DNA of 5,425 nucleotides. Origin: Phyllobacteriaceae bacterium. Lineage in GTDB: Bacteria; Pseudomonadota; Alphaproteobacteria; Rhizobiales; Devosiaceae. The notes below the pieces were generated by a model. The model saw only the letters and a list, made by a program, of their open reading frames with translations, was not told the DNA's origin and made no database searches. How positions within the stretch are numbered: the first letter of the stretch is position 1; each line of letters opens with the position of its first letter. Both the position numbers and the translations under genes were made by a program. The DNA lies in assembly GCA_012799265.1 (NCBI GenBank), contig JAAZLP010000371.1, positions 1 through 5,425 on the forward strand, read 5' to 3'. This document shows, piece after piece, positions 1-5,026 of the stretch.

Positions 1-68
1 AACAGCAGGGAGCAATCTTTGAGGGAAACTCGGTAATTTAGCCTTGGAATCGATTTGTCCGACTTGGG
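1..68. other. Non-coding stretch downstream of bpt
   Basis: These bases follow the bpt stop codon on the minus strand. I see no convincing hairpin with a T run, no coding continuity and no RNA gene. A neighbouring gene may begin beyond the left edge, but nothing here identifies it. Confidence 0.4.
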
Positions 69-800
69 CTAGTCTTCAAGTTCTGTCCAACCCGCTGAGC
101 CGCGCTGGACTTCGAGCGGGCGATAGTCGCGCTTGTAGGCCATTTTCGGGGAATCCGGGACCCAATAGCCGAGATAGACATAGTCAAGGCCGGCGGAGCA
201 GACCTGGGCGATGTGGTCGAGAATGAGGAAGGTCCCGAGGCTCCGATGCGCCAGATCGGGTTCGTAGAAGGAATAGACCATCGAAAGGCCATCGGCCATG
301 ACATCCGTCAGGGCCACCGCCACCAGCGGCTGGTCCGGGAGATCGGCAATCCGGTATTCGACCAGTACGGACTGGACCGGCGTGTCCTCCACCATGAACT
401 CATAGTCCCGGTAGCTCATCTGCGTCATGCCGCCACCGACATGGCGGGCGTCGAGGTAGCGCTTGAAGAGGTCGTATTGTTCGAACGTTGCCACGGTGGG
501 GCGCACGTCGATGCTGAGGTCGGCATTGGCCTTCCTGACGCGGCGGAAGCGCTTGTTGGGCTCGAAGGCATTGGCGACGATGCGGACGGACTGGCAGGCG
601 GTGCAGCCTTCGCAGGCGGGGCGATAGATGAGGTTCTGGCTGCGCCGGAAACCGTTGTCGCTCAACAGGTGATGCATCATCGACGCCCGGCGCCCGGACA
701 GATGCGTGAACAGCTTGCGCTCCGTCTTGCCCGGCAGATAGGGGCAGGGCATCGCGGCTGTCAGAAAGAGCTGGGTGGTTTCGGGTGTCTGGTCGGTCAT
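69..800 (-). CDS. bpt: Aspartate/glutamate leucyltransferase (bacterial N-end rule aminoacyl-tRNA-protein transferase)
   Basis: This cytosolic enzyme moves an amino acid, leucine in characterised Bpt proteins, from aminoacyl-tRNA to the N-terminus of proteins beginning with Asp or Glu, marking them for ClpS/ClpAP degradation. The 243-residue product has the N-terminal ATE domain with CPYLPGKTERKLFTHL (19-34) and the cysteine cluster C63-x2-C66-x2-C69. In related ATE enzymes these cysteines are implicated in metal or Fe-S binding. The C-terminal GNAT-like domain ends in the signature LGYWVPDSPKMAYKRDYRPLE (around 210-230). Family identity is firm. The leucyl rather than arginyl specificity is taken from the bacterial family and is not visible here. 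The ATG at 800 gives the usual family length and N-terminus, but only a weak CAGG lies before it. An in-frame GTG at 827 has a better ribosome site and would add nine residues. The RDD gene lies just upstream on the same strand, so co-transcription is likely. Confidence 0.93.
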   Translation of the reverse strand: MTDQTPETTQLFLTAAMPCPYLPGKTERKLFTHLSGRRASMMHHLLSDNGFRRSQNLIYRPACEGCTACQSVRIVANAFEPNKRFRRVRKANADLSIDVRPTVATFEQYDLFKRYLDARHVGGGMTQMSYRDYEFMVEDTPVQSVLVEYRIADLPDQPLVAVALTDVMADGLSMVYSFYEPDLAHRSLGTFLILDHIAQVCSAGLDYVYLGYWVPDSPKMAYKRDYRPLEVQRGSAGWTELED

Positions 801-833
801 GCCTGGCCTGCGAGTGGCAATCGGCACAGTTTA

Positions 834-838
834 CCCCT
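834..838 (-). promoter_or_regulatory. Possible ribosome binding site for an alternative GTG start of bpt
   Basis: On the minus strand AGGGG stands six bases before an in-frame GTG at 827-825. This is a better match to a Shine-Dalgarno site than the CAGG before the ATG at 800. It could mean that the protein starts at the GTG, or the match could be chance in the short gap behind the RDD gene. The added residues (MPIATRRPG) are not a recognised part of the family. Confidence 0.3.
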
Positions 839-869
839 GTGCCGCAGCCCTAGCAACGCCTTCCGCCGC

Positions 870-1376
870 CTAGCGATCCATCTGGGTGCGCTGCCAGTGA
901 CGGATCATGGGCGAACGGCGCACCATGAGCGTCCCCATGATGAGGTCATGGATCATCTGGCGACGCGGCGTGAAGAGCACGAAGAGCAGCGATACCGGCC
1001 AGGAAATCCAGATGCTGACCCAGAACAGCAGGGCGTGGAAGAAGGCCATCCAGCCATCAAGCGGCTGTCCACGCGTCGGCGTCAGAACGATGTCCATCAT
1101 CTGCATGCCAACCGTGGCGCGCTTGGCCGAGCCGAGCGTAACCGCGTAGTAGATGACGATTGCCGCTGGCACGACGATGAAGAGGGACAGCCAGGCAAGG
1201 CCGAAAGTGAAGAAGCCGAGGATGGTCCCGGCCACGCCGAGCACCAGAACCAGCAGGCCCATGAGGAACAGGTCGATCAGATAAGCCATGACGCGGCGCG
1301 TCAGCAGCCCGTCGAAAAGCTCGGGGGCTGTGGCGGGGTCGGGCAGATAGGGCCGTTCTGAATAGGTCTGGGTCAT
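870..1376 (-). CDS. RDD family integral membrane protein
   Basis: The 168-residue protein belongs to the RDD family of small inner-membrane proteins. Their roles are mostly unknown; some members have been linked to ion or compatible-solute transport. Visible family marks are the opening LLTRRVMAYLIDLFLMG (24-40), with the conserved Arg in the run before the first helix and the Asp inside it; RATVGMQMMDIVL (86-98) after the second hydrophobic segment; and the closing RRQMIHDLIMGTLMVRR (138-154). Hydrophobic segments lie at about 30-54, 56-80 and 110-135. I chose the ATG at 1376 because the soluble N-terminus, rich in Pro, Asp and Glu, is typical. An upstream ATG at 1424 would add 16 residues without membrane or domain content. 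There is no Shine-Dalgarno site before 1376, and a possible promoter sits so close that the mRNA may be leaderless. bpt follows on the same strand and probably shares the transcript. The substrate cannot be told. Confidence 0.88.
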   Translation of the reverse strand: MTQTYSERPYLPDPATAPELFDGLLTRRVMAYLIDLFLMGLLVLVLGVAGTILGFFTFGLAWLSLFIVVPAAIVIYYAVTLGSAKRATVGMQMMDIVLTPTRGQPLDGWMAFFHALLFWVSIWISWPVSLLFVLFTPRRQMIHDLIMGTLMVRRSPMIRHWQRTQMDR

Positions 1377-1383
1377 ACTGCGC

Positions 1384-1411
1384 AGATTGTCATGCCGGGC
1401 CCCCAATGCAA
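1384..1411 (-). promoter_or_regulatory. Possible promoter of the RDD gene
   Basis: On the minus strand TTGCAT (1411-1406) is separated by 16 bases from CAATCT (1389-1384). The -10 match to TATAAT is weak. If it is used, transcription would begin at or within a base or two of the ATG at 1376, giving a leaderless message, which fits the absence of a ribosome binding site. Confidence 0.3.
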
Positions 1412-1442
1412 GAGGGCAGGCCACAGTTTTGTGCCCCTAGCT

Positions 1443-1464
1443 GTGCAGCCGCCTCGCGGCGCAC
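1443..1464. repeat. Imperfect inverted repeat between the divergent RDD and transporter genes
   Basis: GTGC-A-GCCGC, a CTC loop, then GCGGC-GCAC: two nested perfect arms broken by one unpaired A at 1447. No T run follows on either strand, so a terminator is unlikely. It sits about 60 bases before the transporter start and about 70 before the RDD start, where an operator or a leader hairpin would be possible. In high-GC DNA such a short repeat can also arise by chance. Confidence 0.35.
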
Positions 1465-1524
1465 TAGGATGAGCATTAGTGTTCTTGAGTCGCCTTCTCT
1501 CAGCGGCTTTTTCCGGAAATCACG

Positions 1525-2460
1525 ATGTCCTCGCCCGCTCCTGCGCCGCTGACCCATCAGCCATTGCGCGGCTTTTTTCTTATCGTCATCGCTACCCTGC
1601 TGTTCGCCTACAACGATACGGCCAACAAGCTGCTTCTCACCGAGTACAATGTGCCCATGGTGGCGGCGATCCGCTATATCGGGCATTGCCTGCTGATGCT
1701 GGCGCTGGTGGCGCCGTTCCATGGTCGGGAAATGGTGCGCACGCAGCGGACCGGGCTTGTCATCGTCCGGGCGGCAAGTCTCGCGCTGGGGTCGTTCCTT
1801 GTGAGTTTGGCGCTGCAGCGCATGCCTGTCGCCGAGACGACGGCCATTGTCTATCTCTGTCCGGTGCTTGTGGTGGCCCTTTCCGGTCCACTGCTGGGGG
1901 AGAAGGTGGGGCTATCGGCCTGGTTCGCCGCCCTTATCGGCTTTTCCGGTGTCATTCTGATCGCGCGGCCGGGCAGCGGGCTCGATCCATGGGGCGTTGC
2001 CTTCGTGCTGGGCAATGTCGCGGTGTCGGTGGCCTATAATCTGCTGTCGCGCGTGCTGGCGAGGACCGAGCGCACCATGGCGATGCTGTTTTACTCCGCG
2101 CTGGTGGGCGCCATTGCCTTCGGCATCTTCCTGCCCTGGACCATGCATGGCGCCGCGCCGACCCTGTTGCAGATCGTGCTTTTCATCAGCCTCGGCGTCT
2201 CCGCCTGGCTGGGCCACTACTGCTTCACCCAGTCTTATCGCTATGCCCCGGCCGGGGTGATCGCGCCCATGAGCTATATGCATCTGCTCTGGGCCGGCAT
2301 TGGCGGATGGCTGGTCTTTGGTCAGTTCCCCGAAGCCATCGCCCTGGGCGGCATGCTGCTGGTGGCGCTGGCAGGCATCATCAGCGCCGTCCGCCCGCGC
2401 TTTGGTCGCCGCCCGGCGCAGCTGGCATCCGAGGACGGCCTGACGGAAAAGGCGGGCTGA
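1525..2460 (+). CDS. DMT superfamily transporter, EamA family
   Basis: The 311-residue inner-membrane protein is a drug/metabolite transporter with two EamA repeats, at about 16-147 and 156-288, and about ten hydrophobic helices. The repeats end in the usual way. The first has PVAETTAIVYLCPVLVVALS then GPLLGEKV (101-128), with the family's conserved Pro in helix four and Gly-Glu before helix five. The second has YAPAGVIAPMSYMHLLWAG then WLVFGQFP (240-269), where the equivalent Glu is replaced by Gln. The tail after residue 289 is polar, with several Arg, and probably cytoplasmic. Length matches the roughly 300-residue family. The ATG at 1525 follows a modest GGAAA about seven bases upstream. 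Members of this family export amino acids, purines or other metabolites, but the sequence does not show the substrate. The gene stands alone: it is divergent from the RDD gene and convergent with hemB, and it ends 26 bases before a shared terminator hairpin. Confidence 0.92.
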   Translation: MSSPAPAPLTHQPLRGFFLIVIATLLFAYNDTANKLLLTEYNVPMVAAIRYIGHCLLMLALVAPFHGREMVRTQRTGLVIVRAASLALGSFLVSLALQRMPVAETTAIVYLCPVLVVALSGPLLGEKVGLSAWFAALIGFSGVILIARPGSGLDPWGVAFVLGNVAVSVAYNLLSRVLARTERTMAMLFYSALVGAIAFGIFLPWTMHGAAPTLLQIVLFISLGVSAWLGHYCFTQSYRYAPAGVIAPMSYMHLLWAGIGGWLVFGQFPEAIALGGMLLVALAGIISAVRPRFGRRPAQLASEDGLTEKAG

Positions 2461-2486
2461 GGTTTCGGCAGCGCGGTCCTGAAACG

Positions 2487-2516
2487 AAAACACCCGGCCG
2501 AGGCCGGGTGTTTTTT
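2487..2516. terminator. Bidirectional rho-independent terminator between the transporter gene and hemB
   Basis: AAAACACCCGGCC and GGCCGGGTGTTTT are perfect inverted copies around GA, giving about a 12-bp stem with a CGAG loop. Six T residues (2511-2516) follow on the plus strand. On the minus strand the stem runs into TTTTCGTTTC. It lies 26 bases past the transporter stop and 25 bases past the hemB stop, so it can end both convergent transcripts. Confidence 0.93.
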
Positions 2517-2541
2517 ATTGAGATGCTGGAAGACTGCCGCC

Positions 2542-3555
2542 TTAGCGGCCGAGCTTGCGGGCCATTTCCAGCGCGTAATAGGTGAGGATGCCATTGGCGC
2601 CGGCGCGCTTGAAGGCCCAGAGGCTTTCCAGCACAGCCGCATCGCGGTTGATGGCGCCAGCCGCACCGGCCAGTTCGATCATCGCGTATTCCCCGCTCAC
2701 CTGATAGGCGTAGATCGGCACGTTGAACTCGTCCTTGGCGCGACGGATGACGTCGAGATAGGGCAGGCCGGGCTTGACCATGATGCTGTCGGCGCCTTCG
2801 AGGATGTCCTGCTCGATCTCGCGCAGGGCTTCGTCGGAATTGGCGTAGTCCATCTGATAGGTGCGCTTGTCGCCGCGCAGGCGGCTGCCCGAGCCCACGG
2901 CTTCGCGGAACGGCCCATAGAAGCACGAGGCGTACTTGGCCGAGTAGGACATGATCTGGACGTGGTCGAACCCTTCATCGTCCAGCGCTTCGCGGATGGC
3001 GCCGACGCGGCCGTCCATCATGTCCGAGGGGGCGATGATGTCCGCGCCGGCACGGGCCTGCACGAGGGCCGACCTGACCATGGCGTGCACGGTCTCGTCG
3101 TTGAGGATTTCGCCGTCGCGCACCAGGCCGTCCTGGCCGTCGCTGGAATATTCATCCAGCGCAACGTCGGCGATAAGCCCGATTTCCGGAACGGCGTCCT
3201 TGATGGCGCTGAGCACGCGGCACATCAGATTGTCCGGGTTGTAGGCCTCGGCGCCGTTTTCAGCGCGCAGGTGATCCGGCGTGTTGGGGAAAATGGCGAG
3301 GGCAGGGATGCCGGCATCGCGCGCATCCTTGGCGGCCTGCACCATGAGATCGATGGAGAGACGCTCGACGCCCGGCATGGTCTTGATGGCGGTGCGCTCG
3401 TTCTGGCCCTCAATGACAAAGAGCGGCCAGATCAGGTCGCGCGGCAGCAATTCGGTCTCGCGCACCATGGCGCGGCTCCACGCGCTCTGACGCGTCCGTC
3501 GCAGGCGGCGGCCTCCCAGAAAGCTCATGTCGTGCTTGGGCCAATCCTGAGACAT
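2542..3555 (-). CDS. hemB: Delta-aminolevulinic acid dehydratase (porphobilinogen synthase), zinc-free type
   Basis: This cytosolic enzyme condenses two molecules of 5-aminolevulinate into porphobilinogen, the second step from 5-aminolevulinate toward haem, sirohaem and cobalamin or chlorophyll-type tetrapyrroles. The 337-residue length is normal. The two active-site lysines are visible: K207 in IMSYSAKYAS, and the Schiff-base K261 in SIMVKPGLPYLD. The loop that binds catalytic zinc through three cysteines in many HemB proteins reads DVALDEYSSDGQDG here (130-143), with Ala132, Asp134 and Asp142 at those positions, so the enzyme should be zinc-independent. The nearby SGEYAM (287-292) keeps the Glu that belongs to the allosteric magnesium site in magnesium-type enzymes. 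A histidine usual in the loop (the SHG position) is Asp139 here. The ATG at 3555 has a GGAG seven bases upstream. The gene is divergent from the small membrane protein gene and convergent with the transporter gene. Confidence 0.98.
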   Translation of the reverse strand: MSQDWPKHDMSFLGGRRLRRTRQSAWSRAMVRETELLPRDLIWPLFVIEGQNERTAIKTMPGVERLSIDLMVQAAKDARDAGIPALAIFPNTPDHLRAENGAEAYNPDNLMCRVLSAIKDAVPEIGLIADVALDEYSSDGQDGLVRDGEILNDETVHAMVRSALVQARAGADIIAPSDMMDGRVGAIREALDDEGFDHVQIMSYSAKYASCFYGPFREAVGSGSRLRGDKRTYQMDYANSDEALREIEQDILEGADSIMVKPGLPYLDVIRRAKDEFNVPIYAYQVSGEYAMIELAGAAGAINRDAAVLESLWAFKRAGANGILTYYALEMARKLGR

Positions 3556-3562
3556 CTATATT

Positions 3563-3566
3563 CTCC
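3563..3566 (-). promoter_or_regulatory. hemB ribosome binding site
   Basis: On the minus strand GGAG lies seven bases before the ATG at 3555. It supports that start and shows that hemB has a conventional leader, unlike the divergent gene across the same intergenic region. Confidence 0.7.
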
Positions 3567-3582
3567 AGCAGATGCGCTTGGG

Positions 3583-3600
3583 CCTGCGATCCCCCGCAGG
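3583..3600 (-). repeat. Small perfect hairpin in the hemB leader region
   Basis: CCTGCG and CGCAGG form a perfect six-base stem with a six-base loop (GGGGAT on the hemB strand), about 17 bases upstream of the hemB ribosome binding site. No T run follows, so it is not a terminator. It could be a leader structure or a protein site in the divergent region, or it could be chance. Confidence 0.4.
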
Positions 3601-3616
3601 TCATTAATTGCACCGC

Positions 3617-3644
3617 TCTTAGCAGTGGTTGTGATCCCATCCAA
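3617..3644 (-). promoter_or_regulatory. Possible hemB promoter
   Basis: On the minus strand TTGGAT (3644-3639) is followed after 16 bases by CTAAGA (3622-3617). The fit is moderate. It would give a leader of roughly 50 bases containing the small hairpin at 3583-3600. Confidence 0.25.
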
Positions 3645-3652
3645 CCCACCGC

Positions 3653-3681
3653 TTGTCGCATCGCGCGCCAGCCGCTATCAC
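3653..3681 (+). promoter_or_regulatory. Probable promoter of the small membrane protein gene, giving a leaderless mRNA
   Basis: TTGTCG (3653-3658), a 17-base spacer and TATCAC (3676-3681) form a reasonable sigma-70-type promoter. Only six bases (ACCACC) separate the -10 element from the ATG at 3688, so transcription would start at or next to the A of the start codon. The gene has no Shine-Dalgarno site, which agrees with leaderless translation. Leaderless messages are well known in alphaproteobacteria. Confidence 0.45.
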
Positions 3682-3687
3682 ACCACC

Positions 3688-4074
3688 ATGCTCTTTCAGG
3701 CGCCCAGTCTCGGCATTTATATCCGCATCATCGCCATCGTGGCCCTGTTCCTCGGGCTCAACGATGCCTCGCGCCTGCTTGGGATCTCGATGGGCTCGAC
3801 CAGTCCGATCTCGTCCATGGGCTTTACCGCCTTTGCCTATCTGGCGGTCTTCTCGCTGGTCAGGCTCTTCGCCGCCGTAGGTCTCTGGCTCAAGGCCAGC
3901 TGGGGTGCGGTGCTTCTGGTAGGGGCTACGGTCGTCGAACTCGCCCTCTATCTGACTGGCAGTCCCGATGTCCGCATGACCGCGTTGGGCTTCGCCATGC
4001 GGCTCATTCTGCTGGCTGCCATCAGCGTCGTCTTCGCGCTCAGCCTGCGCTTCACGCGGGCCCAGGCAGACTAG
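3688..4074 (+). CDS. Small four-helix membrane protein, DUF6163-like
   Basis: The 128-residue protein has no known function. Four hydrophobic segments are visible at about 10-31, 44-66, 72-90 and 99-121, with short polar ends (C-terminal RFTRAQAD). The stretch AAVGLWLKASWGAVLL (62-77), joining helices two and three, resembles my memory of the DUF6163 family, whose members lie beside hemB and the ldtR-type regulator in rhizobial genomes. A family search would be needed to confirm this. I chose the ATG at 3688 because it sits directly behind a good promoter and starts just before the first helix. Reading further upstream in frame only runs antisense through hemB. There is no ribosome binding site, consistent with a leaderless message. 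The position between hemB and two cell-wall genes hints at an envelope role, but that is only inference. Confidence 0.8.
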   Translation: MLFQAPSLGIYIRIIAIVALFLGLNDASRLLGISMGSTSPISSMGFTAFAYLAVFSLVRLFAAVGLWLKASWGAVLLVGATVVELALYLTGSPDVRMTALGFAMRLILLAAISVVFALSLRFTRAQAD

Positions 4075-4226
4075 TCGGTTAAGACTTCCGCCCCCGGATG
4101 GTTACAAATTCGTCACCCGGGGTAACGAGCAATTAAGCCAAATTCTCATTGCTTTCCAGTAAGATAGTTTTAAGCGTGTGGCTTAGGGCGATCTTAGTCG
4201 GGTGGCCGTAGTTTGGCCTCATGAGA

Positions 4227-4240
4227 TGCGAAAAATCGCA
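4227..4240. promoter_or_regulatory. Inverted repeat upstream of the LdtR-type gene, candidate operator
   Basis: TGCGA-AAAA-TCGCA is a perfect five-base inverted repeat ending 24 bases before the ATG of the regulator. A similar GCGA...TCGC repeat occurs upstream of the L,D-transpeptidase gene. MarR-family dimers bind short inverted repeats and often control their own gene, so this is a plausible autoregulatory site. That role is inferred. Confidence 0.4.
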
Positions 4241-4253
4241 CAGACAAACACAG

Positions 4254-4258
4254 TGAGG
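4254..4258 (+). promoter_or_regulatory. Ribosome binding site of the LdtR-type gene
   Basis: TGAGG lies six bases before the ATG at 4265 and decides this start over the in-frame GTG at 4202 and ATG at 4226, which lack comparable sites. Confidence 0.7.
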
Positions 4259-4264
4259 CACACT

Positions 4265-4777
4265 ATGGCGATCAAATCGAATGCGGCTGAGGCGCTTAAC
4301 CCTGAACGTTCCAGCGCGGGCCTGAAGCCCCTTTACCTGGAAGCAGTTTCCCGCGTGGAGCGTCTCCACCGCCGCCTCCTCGACCTGATCAAGGACGAAT
4401 TCGACCGTATGGGTTGGGATGACATCAACCCGGTCCAGGCGCTGCTGATGTTCAACATCGGCGACGCAGAACTGACCGCCGGTGAACTCCGTTCGCGTGG
4501 CTACTATCTCGGCTCGAACGTCTCCTACAACCTCAAGAAGCTGGTCGAGACCGGTTACATCTTCCAGGAGCGTTCGCGCACTGACCGTCGCTCGGTCCGC
4601 ATCAAGCTGACCCCCAAGGGTGAGGAAGTCGCGGAAGTGATCGACGAGCTCTATGACCGTCACCTCAAGTCGATCGACAAGGTCGGTGGCCTGGGCGATG
4701 ACGAGTTCGACAACCTCAACAAGTCGCTCGCCCGTCTCGAGCGCTTCTGGGTCGATCAGATCCTCTACAAGCTCTAA
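4265..4777 (+). CDS. ldtR: MarR-family transcriptional regulator, LdtR type
   Basis: The 170-residue protein is a winged-helix DNA-binding regulator. A helical dimerisation part (about 20-50, with YLEAVSRVERLHRRLLDLIK) leads into the winged helix: INPVQALLMFNIGDAELTAG (54-73), a recognition helix region GYYLGSNVSYNLKKLVETGY (79-98), and the wing with ERSRTDRRSVRIKLTPKG (102-119). A C-terminal helix pair (about 120-170) completes the dimer interface. The sequence and the L,D-transpeptidase gene directly downstream match LdtR of Hyphomicrobiales, known from 'Candidatus Liberibacter asiaticus' as a regulator of an L,D-transpeptidase gene and of osmotic-stress tolerance. The ATG at 4265 has a good TGAGG site and gives the family length; earlier in-frame starts would add 13 or 21 residues. 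A terminator follows, so it is probably transcribed alone. Function here is by family and neighbourhood. Ligand and targets are not visible. Confidence 0.88.
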   Translation: MAIKSNAAEALNPERSSAGLKPLYLEAVSRVERLHRRLLDLIKDEFDRMGWDDINPVQALLMFNIGDAELTAGELRSRGYYLGSNVSYNLKKLVETGYIFQERSRTDRRSVRIKLTPKGEEVAEVIDELYDRHLKSIDKVGGLGDDEFDNLNKSLARLERFWVDQILYKL

Positions 4778-4840
4778 GCCAGACAGCGAAAAAATCGGCA
4801 AGTGGCGGCGTGTTGCCTCCATGCCACATCTGCTGAACAG

Positions 4841-4869
4841 CGCCGGCCTTCGGGTCGGCGTTTCTTATT
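4841..4869 (+). terminator. Rho-independent terminator after the LdtR-type gene
   Basis: CGCCGGCC and GGTCGGCG pair as an eight-base stem with one G-T wobble, closed by a TTCG tetraloop (C-UUCG-G, a very stable loop). It is followed by TTTCTTATT. It lies about 63 bases past the regulator stop and separates it from the transpeptidase gene, which therefore needs its own promoter. Confidence 0.85.
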
Positions 4870-4979
4870 TGTGCCGCAGTTTTGCGGCAGCTCCGTTACG
4901 TGCTTGGAAACCATTTTCTGGCAAACAAAAACGCACCTTTGGTTCACAAGGCGTTGACGTCTGTTGTGGGTTTTAGGAC

Positions 4980-4993
4980 TGCGATGTTATCGC
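4980..4993. promoter_or_regulatory. Inverted repeat upstream of the L,D-transpeptidase gene, candidate LdtR-type site
   Basis: TGCGAT-GTT-ATCGC contains perfect five-base arms (4981-4985 and 4989-4993), 33 bases before the ATG. It shares the GCGA...TCGC ends with the repeat before the regulator gene, though the gap differs by one base. It overlaps a possible -10 element: TATCGC at 4988-4993, 18 bases after TTGTGG at 4964-4969. Another -35-like TTGACG lies at 4954-4959 but has no good -10 partner. Confidence 0.4.
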
Positions 4994-5026
4994 CATTATG
5001 CTGGCGAGTGGTCTTTGGGTGAACGA

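Larger units (their letters stand above)
4075..4264. other. Intergenic region before the LdtR-type regulator
   Basis: This region contains an imperfect paired segment: CCCCGG (4092-4097) with CCGGGG (4117-4122). Inside and beside it is GTTAC (4101-4105) facing GTAAC (4122-4126). No T run follows, so a terminator for the membrane protein gene is doubtful. The rest, 4127-4200, is relatively AT-rich and probably holds the regulator's promoter, but I cannot pick a convincing -35/-10 pair. Confidence 0.4.

Noticed and set aside
213..1361. Long plus-strand open frame (382 codons) opposite bpt and the RDD gene
   Set aside because: It runs antisense through two clear genes, gives a low-complexity product rich in His, Arg, Glu and Gly without any domain, and is a usual by-product of GC-rich coding DNA.
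1912..2493. Minus-strand open frame opposite the transporter gene
   Set aside because: The product is rich in Gln, His, Ala and Gly with no domain, while the plus strand encodes a clear ten-helix transporter.
2518..3687. Plus-strand open frame running through hemB in frame with the small membrane protein
   Set aside because: The upstream part is the antisense of hemB. Only the portion from the ATG at 3688 has membrane-protein character and its own promoter.
4092..4126. Possible terminator after the small membrane protein gene
   Set aside because: The paired arms are six bases around a 19-base loop and no T run follows, so termination there is not supported.
4133..4822. Minus-strand open frame of 229 codons opposite the LdtR-type gene
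   Set aside because: It mirrors a well-supported regulator gene with a good ribosome site. Its product is rich in Leu, Val, Glu and Asp and has no recognisable domain, as is typical of antisense shadows.
4954..4982. TTGACG as the -35 of the L,D-transpeptidase promoter
   Set aside because: The hexamer is good, but nothing resembling a -10 lies 16-18 bases downstream (GACTGC at 17), so it is not called as a promoter.
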